The notes beneath the pieces were generated by a model that ran no database searches, was not told the origin of the DNA, and was given only the letters and a program-made list of their open reading frames with translations. A stretch of DNA of 5,477 nucleotides from an uncultured Collinsella sp. (GTDB lineage: Bacteria > Actinomycetota > Coriobacteriia > Coriobacteriales > Coriobacteriaceae), in the NCBI GenBank assembly GCA_900547505.1, contig URGY01000123.1, positions 1-5,477 of the forward strand, read 5' to 3'. The position numbers and the translations under genes were made by a program. Of this stretch, positions 1-5,477 are shown piece by piece (the stretch's first letter is position 1; each line of letters starts with the position of its first letter).

Positions 1-603
1 CCCACAGAAACCACCGAAGAGCCGTATTTAGCCGCCATGAGTGCGACAAGCGGCGGTGAGTTTTCTTGGCTGCAGAAGCTCATGAGCGCTGCCACGTACG
101 TAGTCGCGTTTTTGATCGGCGGACTGCTCCGCGACGTTACCGATGTCATGGATTCGGACAGGGTAGGCGCCTTGGGCATACGCTCGCTCGTAACGGTTTT
201 GGTGCTCACCATCATCCTGGAAGGAGCACTCTCCTTCACCGACAACCTCACGGCGATGACAATCCTCTCCTACAAATCGACCTCGCTGATCTCGTTTGCC
301 CTCGCTGCCGCCTCCCTGCTCTTTGCGGCTACCCGACGCAGTGCCTCAGGCAATTCGCGGACTGCAGGTGCCATCGTCACCTTATCGACCGCCACGCTCG
401 GTTTCTATGTGATGCAGTCGCTCACCAGTAGCCTGTGGCGTCCCGTCTTCAATACGTTGCTCGCAAACATACTGGTCAGCCAAAACAGCCCGGCAGCTAT
501 ATGCATCGTCACGGGTACCGTCATTAGCATCGTCTTTGCTCTGGCACTTCTCGTCATCGATGCAGCCAGAAGACTTATCGAACGCAAGCTCAAGCGGCAA
601 TAG
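1..603 (+). CDS. Multi-pass membrane protein, C-terminal part, 5' end cut by the window edge
   Basis: I do not recognise the family. The frame is open from base 1 to the TAG at 601-603. The first ATG (37) has no Shine-Dalgarno sequence before it, and the 12 codons ahead of it (reading PTETTEEPYLAA) continue the frame, so the protein probably starts outside the window. Counting from the Met at 37, five hydrophobic segments are visible at about residues 15-31, 48-67, 82-99, 109-130 and 152-175. The basic loop RRSASGNSR (100-108) and the basic tail RRLIERKLKRQ (178-188) suit a cytoplasmic C-terminus by the positive-inside rule. That topology puts the visible N-terminal stretch outside, which fits further membrane segments upstream. 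No catalytic motif is visible. It precedes a glycosyltransferase on the same strand by 170 bases, so a role in envelope glycan assembly is possible but is inferred from position only. A complete 188-residue protein starting at 37 is the alternative. Confidence 0.7.
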   Translation, partial: PTETTEEPYLAAMSATSGGEFSWLQKLMSAATYVVAFLIGGLLRDVTDVMDSDRVGALGIRSLVTVLVLTIILEGALSFTDNLTAMTILSYKSTSLISFALAAASLLFAATRRSASGNSRTAGAIVTLSTATLGFYVMQSLTSSLWRPVFNTLLANILVSQNSPAAICIVTGTVISIVFALALLVIDAARRLIERKLKRQ

Positions 604-667
604 ACACGCTGCCGCCAGACGCTAAAGCCGCTACAGCCGTGGCAGGTTCCTGCGTTTTATTCAAAGC

Positions 668-698
668 TTGCCGCCAAGGTGCGCCGAGCCTTTACAAT
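668..698 (+). promoter_or_regulatory. Possible weak promoter ahead of the glycosyltransferase
   Basis: TTGCCG (668-673) and TACAAT (693-698) resemble -35 and -10 boxes. TACAAT matches five of six consensus bases, but the 19-base spacer is longer than the ideal 17. It would put the transcript start near 705, about 70 bases before the ATG at 774. The rest of the 604-773 gap holds only weak inverted repeats: a 7-bp stem pairing 609-615 with 639-645 around a 23-base loop, and a short GCAG/CTGC hairpin at 642-653 followed by GTTTTATT. The latter might be a poor terminator for the membrane protein gene. Confidence 0.25.
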
Positions 699-755
699 AG
701 GACAGTCCCAAGGACGTATTCGATAGCTTCCGCGCTGCACTCGCCCGCCGCGCGT

Positions 756-762
756 GAAAGGA
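756..762 (+). promoter_or_regulatory. Ribosome binding site that sets the glycosyltransferase start
   Basis: GAAAGGA lies 11 bases before the ATG at 774, slightly long but usable spacing. It decides between this ATG and the in-frame GTG at 639. The GTG would add 45 residues with no family resemblance, and translation from it would run through the possible promoter region. Confidence 0.6.
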
Positions 763-773
763 TATATTGCCCC

Positions 774-1793
774 ATGCCTTCAACCCTTCCCGCTCCCATC
801 GATAAGCTCGCCATCGTCGTCGTTACGTACAAACGCCAGGAACTCCTGGCCAACTTGTTCGACTCCATGACCGAGCTCACGGCAACGCCCTGGCGCATCG
901 TGATTGTCGATAACGAGAATTCGCGCGAGACCGAGACCATGTGCACCGCATTCAACGAGCGCCTGGCCAACCTGTGGGGCATCGACACCGAGCAGCCCGA
1001 CGCGCAGGGCAGCACCGACCGTGTCATCTACGCCCCGCAGCTCGAAAACGGCGGCGGTGCGGGCGGCTTCTCCGCCGGCACTAAATGCGCCTACGACCTG
1101 GGCGCCCAGTGGTTCTGGGTGATGGACGACGACGTGCTCGTCATCCCCGAAGGCATCGAGCGTCTTGCCAAGTGGACCGACCGCTATGATGTCATCCAGG
1201 GTTCGCGCCTGGACTTTGACGGCGGCGCCTTCTTTTGGCAATACCAACTCATCCTTTCGCTCGGCATTCCCAACCCAGTCGCCAAGTGGGACTTGGGTCC
1301 AGAGGGTTATCGCGCCATGAACCAGCTGTGCTTTGAGGGCGGCATGTTCTCGCGCCGCGTGGTCGACAAGATCGGCCTGCCCGATGCGCGATTCTTCATC
1401 TACGGCGACGATGCCTGCTATGGCTACGTGGCCAGCCAGCACTTCCCCGCCGCCGTTGTTGCCGACGTGGTGCTCAAGCGCGCCCGCGCCGTCTCTAACT
1501 GGGACATCGCCGGCAAACGCCAGCTCAACTCCACGAGCGACACCAACCGCTACTACATCATGCGCAACCGCGGTTATCTGGCACGCTACATGCAGATCTA
1601 CGGCGACTACCACCCTATGCTGTTCCGTCTGGGCAACGCCGCGACCTTCTGCAAGGAATTCATTCGCCTGGCTGCGGTCGATAAGTGCTTTAAGACCGGT
1701 ATTCCGGCGCTGCGCCGAGGCATGAAAGACGCCCGCAAGATCATCAAGGATCCCAACTGGAAGCCCATGCCGCCCATGAAGGACACCGAGTAA
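774..1793 (+). CDS. Family 2 glycosyltransferase, GlfT2-like (galactofuranosyl- or rhamnosyltransferase type)
   Basis: Likely transfers a sugar from a nucleotide donor to a growing envelope glycan at the cytoplasmic membrane face. The 339-residue product shows GT-A fold landmarks in order: the first strand IVVVTYKRQ (14-22), VIVDNENS (43-50), the glycine-rich NGGGAGGFSAG (92-102), and WFWVMDDDV with the metal-binding DDD at 118-120. Then come FEGGMFSRR (187-195) and FFIYGDDACYG (207-217), whose aspartates at 212-213 hold the probable catalytic base, and NRYYIMRNRGYLAR (258-271). NxGGAGGF, DDD and the late xDDAxYG are the pattern of GlfT2 and related enzymes. GlfT2 itself has extra domains that are missing here, so this is a core-only relative. 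A basic C-terminal tail could bind membrane, and no membrane segment is visible. Donor and acceptor cannot be read from sequence. The start at 774 is chosen because a GAAAGGA site precedes it and the family strand begins soon after. Confidence 0.92.
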   Translation: MPSTLPAPIDKLAIVVVTYKRQELLANLFDSMTELTATPWRIVIVDNENSRETETMCTAFNERLANLWGIDTEQPDAQGSTDRVIYAPQLENGGGAGGFSAGTKCAYDLGAQWFWVMDDDVLVIPEGIERLAKWTDRYDVIQGSRLDFDGGAFFWQYQLILSLGIPNPVAKWDLGPEGYRAMNQLCFEGGMFSRRVVDKIGLPDARFFIYGDDACYGYVASQHFPAAVVADVVLKRARAVSNWDIAGKRQLNSTSDTNRYYIMRNRGYLARYMQIYGDYHPMLFRLGNAATFCKEFIRLAAVDKCFKTGIPALRRGMKDARKIIKDPNWKPMPPMKDTE

Positions 1794-1817
1794 CGGAAGC
1801 TGGAAACACCTCGGCGC

Positions 1818-3614
1818 TTAAAGCCGCTGGCACACCGTAGCCACATGCTGCCCATCAAACCCAAACCCCCAGCGCATGCGTCCAATGGCGGGGCGTGGCA
1901 CACGGATTTCGTCGATGCCGTCGCGCTCTATGTCGAGCAGCGCCTGCACGGCCAGCAATTCCAGGCCCAGCGCATCCACACCGGGGTCATACATCATGTT
2001 GATCGTTATCAGCGGACGTTCATCGAGCATACCGATCGTATCGGCTATGTCGAACACGGCGCCCGTGGGAAAAACCTGGATGTCCCAGCGATCCGCGCCA
2101 CACTTTCGCCTCGAGGCAGGATTGGCATAGCCCGGCAAGCCAAAGCAGAGCCCCTGCAAGAGCAGATGATATGGCAGCGGCGTATCTGGGTCGGTCGCAC
2201 CGATTCCCGCATCTCCCAAGATGCGGCTTAGCGCCCGCCTCACGGTATCCTCGTTCCCATGGCACAGCCCGTCGCGAAACGCATCGACGTCTCGAATGTC
2301 TTCTGCAGCGCACTCAAACCACCCAATAATCACTAGACGCAAGGCCTGACGAAGCTCGTTATTGGGCAATCGCAAAGCACGGAGGCGATCGCCATGCTCT
2401 GGCTCCTCAGTCATATCCGTCGTGAGAAAACCGGACAGATACAGCGCTGTCCACATGCCATCGTCAGGCGAGACATCTGGCTCTGCAGTGCCCAAACAAA
2501 GCGGGACCTCAGCGCACCCATGGGCCTCGAGCAAATCAAACAAGACCGAAAGGCGGTCGAGATTCCACCCGGCAACTACCCTACTCAGGCAATCGGCATA
2601 TCCATACAGATCGGCACGCACAGGAGCCGTGCAGCCTCGGCCCAGAAAACCGATCACACGCTCTGGACTCGAGCAATAGGCCCTGCCAAACCGATACCCC
2701 TCGAGCCATTCACGCGCATCATCCAGGTATTCCTCGCGCCCAGCATGATTCAATAGAGCCTCGACCTCGGCATCCGAAAAACCGAAACATCGGTCACACC
2801 ACGCCGACAGCAGCGTCGTCAGACAATACGAGCAGCCGCGCGAAGAAAGCGCCACTTCGGCAGGACTGGGACGCTCCCCCATCAGACACGTCAGCCGCAA
2901 CGAATCACGCGCAGTGGCAATGGCGTCGAACAGCACACGGTCAAGTAGTTCTGCCGGATCGGCGTCGGAAGCGTCCCTCGCGCTCGCACGGCGAGACCAC
3001 GCCGCATCGTACCCATCAACGAGCAATACAACCTGCTCATCGCAGGCAATCTCCAGCAGCTCTATGAGCACACCGAGCACCGAGTCAACCTCGTCCGCGC
3101 TCGCCACGCCACGCGCGACACGTTCGATGTGACGCACCTTATCTCGAGCTAAATCCGGAGCCTCCAAGAGCGCCAACAAGCGAGCGCACTCGCCCGAAAG
3201 GGCATCGCGCACGACGCCGGCAACAGCGGGGCCACACCTCGCAGCGCCAGAAAAGTCCAGCGATATCACCGGATAGCAAGCATACTCATCCCGATAGCGC
3301 CCGCCGTTCGCATCCCAAATCTGAGCATCGGCAAACGAGATCCGACCGGCGCGACCGACCGCCGGACGCTCCAGAAAAGCCCTGAGCATCGACAAGTTCA
3401 TGCTCTTGCCAAAACCCTCGGGTCGACAGCACACCACAACGGACGCGTCGCAGTCCAACACATCAGCAATAAACATGGTCTTGTCAACCAGCATGCAGCA
3501 ACCAAGGGCCTCCGCATAGTCGTGCATGCCAATGGGCAAAACCGCATCGTCGGCACAGCCGATCAAGCGCACGCCAAAGCCAGCAGCACAATCAACATTT
3601 GCCTGTTCAGACAC
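1818..3614 (-). CDS. AAA-ATPase-like protein with C-terminal PD-(D/E)XK nuclease-like region, probably catalytically degenerate
   Basis: This matches the AAA-ATPase_like (PF09820) plus PDDEXK_9 (PF08011) architecture, recognised from motif order; the family's cellular role is not established. From the GTG at 3614 (598 residues): LPIGMHDY then VDKT (about 26-46), Walker A RPEGFGKS (64-71) followed by MNLSMLRAFL, Walker B VVLLVDGYD (195-203), FGFSDAEVEALL (277-288), WLEGYRFG (303-310), WTALYLSGFLT (388-398), LPNNEL (416-421), YHLLLQGL (482-489), RWDIQVFP (509-516) and a closing WGFGFDGQHVATV. Relatives read LLIDEYD at Walker B; here the glutamate is glycine. They read roughly IIExK at the nuclease site; here it is ITINMMY, with no acidic residue or lysine. 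The frame is intact, so this is a conserved fold with probable loss of ATP hydrolysis and cleavage rather than a frameshifted pseudogene. The product is cysteine-rich. It converges on the glycosyltransferase, leaving 24 bases with no good terminator. Confidence 0.88.
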   Translation of the reverse strand: MSEQANVDCAAGFGVRLIGCADDAVLPIGMHDYAEALGCCMLVDKTMFIADVLDCDASVVVCCRPEGFGKSMNLSMLRAFLERPAVGRAGRISFADAQIWDANGGRYRDEYACYPVISLDFSGAARCGPAVAGVVRDALSGECARLLALLEAPDLARDKVRHIERVARGVASADEVDSVLGVLIELLEIACDEQVVLLVDGYDAAWSRRASARDASDADPAELLDRVLFDAIATARDSLRLTCLMGERPSPAEVALSSRGCSYCLTTLLSAWCDRCFGFSDAEVEALLNHAGREEYLDDAREWLEGYRFGRAYCSSPERVIGFLGRGCTAPVRADLYGYADCLSRVVAGWNLDRLSVLFDLLEAHGCAEVPLCLGTAEPDVSPDDGMWTALYLSGFLTTDMTEEPEHGDRLRALRLPNNELRQALRLVIIGWFECAAEDIRDVDAFRDGLCHGNEDTVRRALSRILGDAGIGATDPDTPLPYHLLLQGLCFGLPGYANPASRRKCGADRWDIQVFPTGAVFDIADTIGMLDERPLITINMMYDPGVDALGLELLAVQALLDIERDGIDEIRVPRPAIGRMRWGFGFDGQHVATVCQRL

Positions 3615-3623
3615 CAAAACGTT

Positions 3624-3629
3624 CCCCCT
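3624..3629 (-). promoter_or_regulatory. Ribosome binding site that sets the ATPase-like gene start
   Basis: AGGGGG lies 9 bases before the GTG at 3614-3612 and 6 bases before an adjacent in-frame TTG at 3617-3615; either could be used. It argues against the in-frame GTG at 3746, which has no such site and abuts the U-tract of the upstream gene's terminator. Confidence 0.65.
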
Positions 3630-3648
3630 AAATCGCAGCACGATGCCA

Positions 3649-3654
3649 ATTGTA
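3649..3654 (-). promoter_or_regulatory. Possible -10 box for the ATPase-like gene
   Basis: TACAAT on the minus strand matches five of six -10 consensus bases and would start the transcript near 3642, about 28 bases ahead of the GTG at 3614. No good -35 hexamer is visible 16-18 bases upstream, so it is weak. A separate promoter is expected here because a strong terminator (3747-3784) closes the preceding gene. Confidence 0.3.
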
Positions 3655-3746
3655 ATGACCGCATCGCATGTACCGATGACGCTGCGCAAACATATCGGGC
3701 AACGGTAGCAACAAGAGGTGTGAGGGGGCACAACTAATCGTTGCAC

Positions 3747-3784
3747 AACAAAACGGGGCCCGACGCATTCGCACCGGACCCCGT
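3747..3784 (-). terminator. Intrinsic terminator of the surface protein gene
   Basis: Read on the minus strand, a 14-bp stem pairs the 5' arm 3784-3771 with the 3' arm 3766-3753 around a GAAT loop. There are no mismatches, only three G-T wobbles, and the base is very GC-rich (ACGGGG with CCCCGT). TTTGTT follows directly. It begins 33 bases after the TAG at 3817. On the plus strand no T-run follows the stem, so it acts in the minus direction. Confidence 0.88.
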
Positions 3785-3816
3785 CCCAACTCTTTAGTTA
3801 TCTAGCAACCAAGAGG

Positions 3817-3960
3817 CTACTCCTCCGAGCCGTCCTCCCCAGAAGCTTTCTTCTGCTGATCGAGCTTATGCTTACCACTTACGATAGACGTAGCGCCCAG
3901 TGTGGCCAAGCTTGCACTGGCAAGGCTCGCCATAACGATAAGGTCGCCCGTCTTGGGCAT
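3817..3960 (-). other. Sortase cell-wall sorting signal (MPKTG variant of LPXTG)
   Basis: This encodes MPKTGD, then a hydrophobic stretch of about 20 residues (LIVMASLASASLATLGAT), then a tail with KHK and KK. Sortase normally cuts between Thr and Gly and joins the protein to the wall. Met replaces the usual Leu at the first position. The tail is longer and more acidic at its end (GEDGSEE) than the usual few basic residues. Confidence 0.88.
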
Positions 3961-5428
3961 GTTACCGCCAGATGACTTGGTCGTTGTAGTCGTCGTGGTT
4001 GTAGTGGTCACCGTCTTGGAGTCATTTTGCTCTTGGACCTGGTTGTCAGCACCGCTCTTGTCGTCGTCTTCGGGCTGTTTCTTTTCGCCCTCGGTCTTGC
4101 TCTCGTCCTTCTTCTGAGCGGATTTGTCGTCCTTCTCCTCAGAGCTAGAACCCTTATCAGATTCGGTCTTCTCGGAAGCCTTGTCCTTGGAGTCGCCCTT
4201 TGCGGCCTCGGTCTTTTCCGTGGAAACCTGATCAGAATTGTCCTTGTTCTGGGTCGAGCCATTATTGACGCCAGCCATCAGCGAAGAGCCCAGCGTAGAA
4301 CCAAGCTGCACGGAGAAAGAAGGCTTCTTGTCCGGCGAAGCAACAGGGGCGTCCGGCGCCTTATTCGAGTCGTCCTTGGAAGCATCGGAATCAGGGGCTG
4401 CGTCAGAGCCGGAGCCGTTGTTAGAGCCGGTGTCAACGGACGAATCGCTCGAGCCGGTAGATGAGTTAGAGGTGTCAGCGCCAGTCGAACCAGAAGCGTC
4501 GCTGTCCGTATTGCCGGCAGAGCTTGAAGGCGAATCGCCCGCAGCAGAGCCGTTCAAATTGGAGCCGTTCGGGGTAGAGCCGTCGTTGGTAGTGCCACCA
4601 GCAGAGCCATTACCGTTAGCATCGGTCGAGGGCGCATCCATCCTGTCATCGTTGGCGTCGTCACTCGAGTCGTCATTCGAATCAGGTGTCGGCGAGGGCA
4701 CCGGCGTAGGCTCGGGCTGCACGGGCGTCGCAGCGGCAGCCTCATCCTCGGCGATAAAAACCAAGCAGTCCTTCAGCTCATTCTTATAACGATTCTTCCA
4801 GCCCTCATGATACTGGGGCTGACTTGAAAACTTGGTGGCGACATTGTTGACCACGCTATTGGAGAGCGCCGTCACAAACTCGCGGTCGGACATATCGTTG
4901 GAAAGATTCGCCCAGCGGAAGAAGTCTCTGCAGCCACCGGTGCCGCACATGTTGGTGATGCTCCACACCATGCCCTTGACGCAATCGGCGCGGCCGGAGA
5001 TGTCAATGCCAAGAGCGCTCTTAAGCCACGCCTCGGTCACAGCATAGTACGAGTTGTACGCATACGCATCCTGCAGAGCCGAAAACTCAGCAGGATCGGT
5101 GTTATAAGCACCTTGGAAGGCATCCTGCGCGATATGGCCCAGCTCGGTGAGCTGGCCGTTCTCGTACATGGCATTGCTCGTGTTGGAAATCTCGTTGCCG
5201 CGATCAATCGCATCCTTGAGCATGCAGTATTTTTCGGGGTTGTAGTTGTAGGCCTGCTTCATAAACGGGATGAGCGACCAACGACGGTCGAACTGGTAAT
5301 AACCCAGCGCGTTGTAGCCGTCGCCATACGAAAAGCCCTGGTTGTAGTTGCCATGGCTCTCGTACTTGGTAAAGTACTTCATCTCGGGAGTCACGTTGAC
5401 AAACGAAACGCCCTGGACCGACCTCAGC
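3817..5428 (-). CDS. Wall-anchored lysozyme-like surface protein, N-terminus missing
   Basis: Probably a peptidoglycan hydrolase held on the cell wall. The genuine frame starts at 5427; everything before it is adapter. Using numbering from the apparent Met at 5472 (genuine residues 16-551), residues 31-240 form a globular domain resembling the lysozyme-like C-terminal domain of VgrG3-type proteins. Its landmarks are KYESHGNY with candidate catalytic Glu38, a glycine- and tyrosine-rich stretch ending ALGYYQF (55-61), MVWSITNMCGTGGC (168-181) and a closing region with WKNRYKNELKDCL (225-237). There are five cysteines (83, 164, 176, 181, 236). A low-complexity linker follows (about 246-503), then MPKTG (505-509), a hydrophobic segment and a short charged tail. 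The signal peptide and any upstream domain are lost. A strong terminator follows. The anchor is confident; the hydrolase assignment is moderate and the substrate is inferred from the family. Confidence 0.83.
3964..4737 (-). repeat. Coding low-complexity linker, including a run of ten threonines
   Basis: About 258 codons of biased composition with three zones. The first is Pro/Thr then Asp/Asn/Ser/Gly-rich (about residues 246-370), with repeated NGS and GST units visible in DNA as recurring GAGCC-type hexamers. A short hydrophobic island (about 386-405) follows. The last zone is Lys/Glu/Asp/Ser-rich (about 408-485), then T10 (489-498, bases 3979-4008) and a KSSGG spacer. The ten threonine codons mix ACC, ACT, ACA and ACG, so the tract is held at protein level and is not a simple DNA slippage repeat. 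It probably spans the wall to display the enzyme domain. Confidence 0.8.
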
Positions 5429-5477
5429 CTGTCTCTTATACACATCTCCGAGCCCACGAGACTACGCTGCATCTCGT
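5429..5477 (+). other. Illumina Nextera adapter contamination (not genomic)
   Basis: Four consecutive pieces match a Nextera read-through: the mosaic end CTGTCTCTTATACACATCT (5429-5447), the read-2 adapter remainder CCGAGCCCACGAGAC (5448-5462), the 8-base i7 index TACGCTGC (5463-5470; from memory, index N721), and ATCTCGT, the first bases of the P7 end (5471-5477). The order and spacing are exact. Translated on the minus strand this yields the peptide SLVGSEMCIRDR, a known artefact in predicted proteins. Genomic sequence ends at 5428. Confidence 0.98.

Noticed and set aside
780..1613. Long open frame of 277 codons on the minus strand
   Set aside because: It is antisense to the glycosyltransferase, whose motifs are clear; its composition is the usual shadow of a high-GC gene.
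2020..2313. Arginine-rich minus-strand frame of 97 codons
   Set aside because: It lies in another frame inside the ATPase-like gene, whose family motifs continue through this stretch.
3615..3746. Cysteine-rich N-terminal extension (CCYRCPIC) as a possible zinc-binding domain
   Set aside because: It lies upstream of the likely ribosome binding site and next to the terminator, so it is probably untranslated.
4027..4464. Plus-strand frame with hydrophobic Leu/Val-rich stretches resembling membrane segments
   Set aside because: It arises from reading the Lys/Glu/Asp-rich linker codons backwards; it is not an independent gene.
4400..4620. Recurring GAGCC-type short motifs that could hint at a tandem array or CRISPR
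   Set aside because: The units are short, unevenly spaced and in frame; they are codons for repeated NGS and GS residues.
4238..4789. Open frame of 183 codons on the plus strand, rich in Ser, Glu and Pro
   Set aside because: It is the antisense shadow of the low-complexity linker; no start signal or domain is visible.
1..5428. tRNA, rRNA, riboswitch, CRISPR or insertion sequence
   Set aside because: I read both strands and saw no cloverleaf-like element, repeat-spacer array, inverted terminal repeats with a transposase, or known riboswitch core.
5429..5447. Tn5/IS50-like 19-base mosaic end, which could suggest a transposon end
   Set aside because: It is followed directly by read-2 adapter, index and P7 sequence, so it is a library-preparation artefact.

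Overview
The window looks like the end of a metagenome or draft-genome contig from a high-GC Gram-positive gut bacterium, most likely a Coriobacteriia member such as Collinsella. This is inferred from three things: GC around 60% judged by eye, an LPXTG-type sortase signal (MPKTG), and an AAA-ATPase-like/PD-(D/E)XK protein of a kind common in gut bacteria. I could not run a search to confirm the taxon.

Layout. Positions 1-603 (+) hold the C-terminal part of a multi-pass membrane protein whose frame is open to the left edge. After a 170-base gap with a possible weak promoter comes a GlfT2-like family 2 glycosyltransferase (774-1793, +). Converging on it, 24 bases away, is a minus-strand AAA-ATPase-like protein with a C-terminal PD-(D/E)XK nuclease-like region (1818-3614). 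Residues normally catalytic in both of its domains appear replaced. Upstream of that gene (3618-3816) are its ribosome binding site, a possible promoter, and a strong intrinsic terminator for the next gene. From 3817 to 5428 (-) runs a surface protein without its N-terminus: a lysozyme-like domain, a disordered linker of about 260 residues and a sortase sorting signal.

The last 49 bases (5429-5477) are not genomic. They are Illumina Nextera adapter: mosaic end, read-2 adapter, an 8-base i7 index and the start of P7. The apparent start codon and first 15 residues of the surface protein (MQRSLVGSEMCIRDR) are encoded by this adapter.

How the genes relate. The membrane protein and the glycosyltransferase share a strand and could both serve cell-envelope glycan synthesis, but only the glycosyltransferase has a recognisable activity. 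The surface protein probably cuts peptidoglycan while anchored to the wall. The ATPase-like gene seems to be a separate transcription unit of unknown role. I see no convincing new multi-gene system. The most notable points are the adapter chimera, the apparently inactive ATPase/nuclease protein and the wall-anchored lysozyme-like protein.
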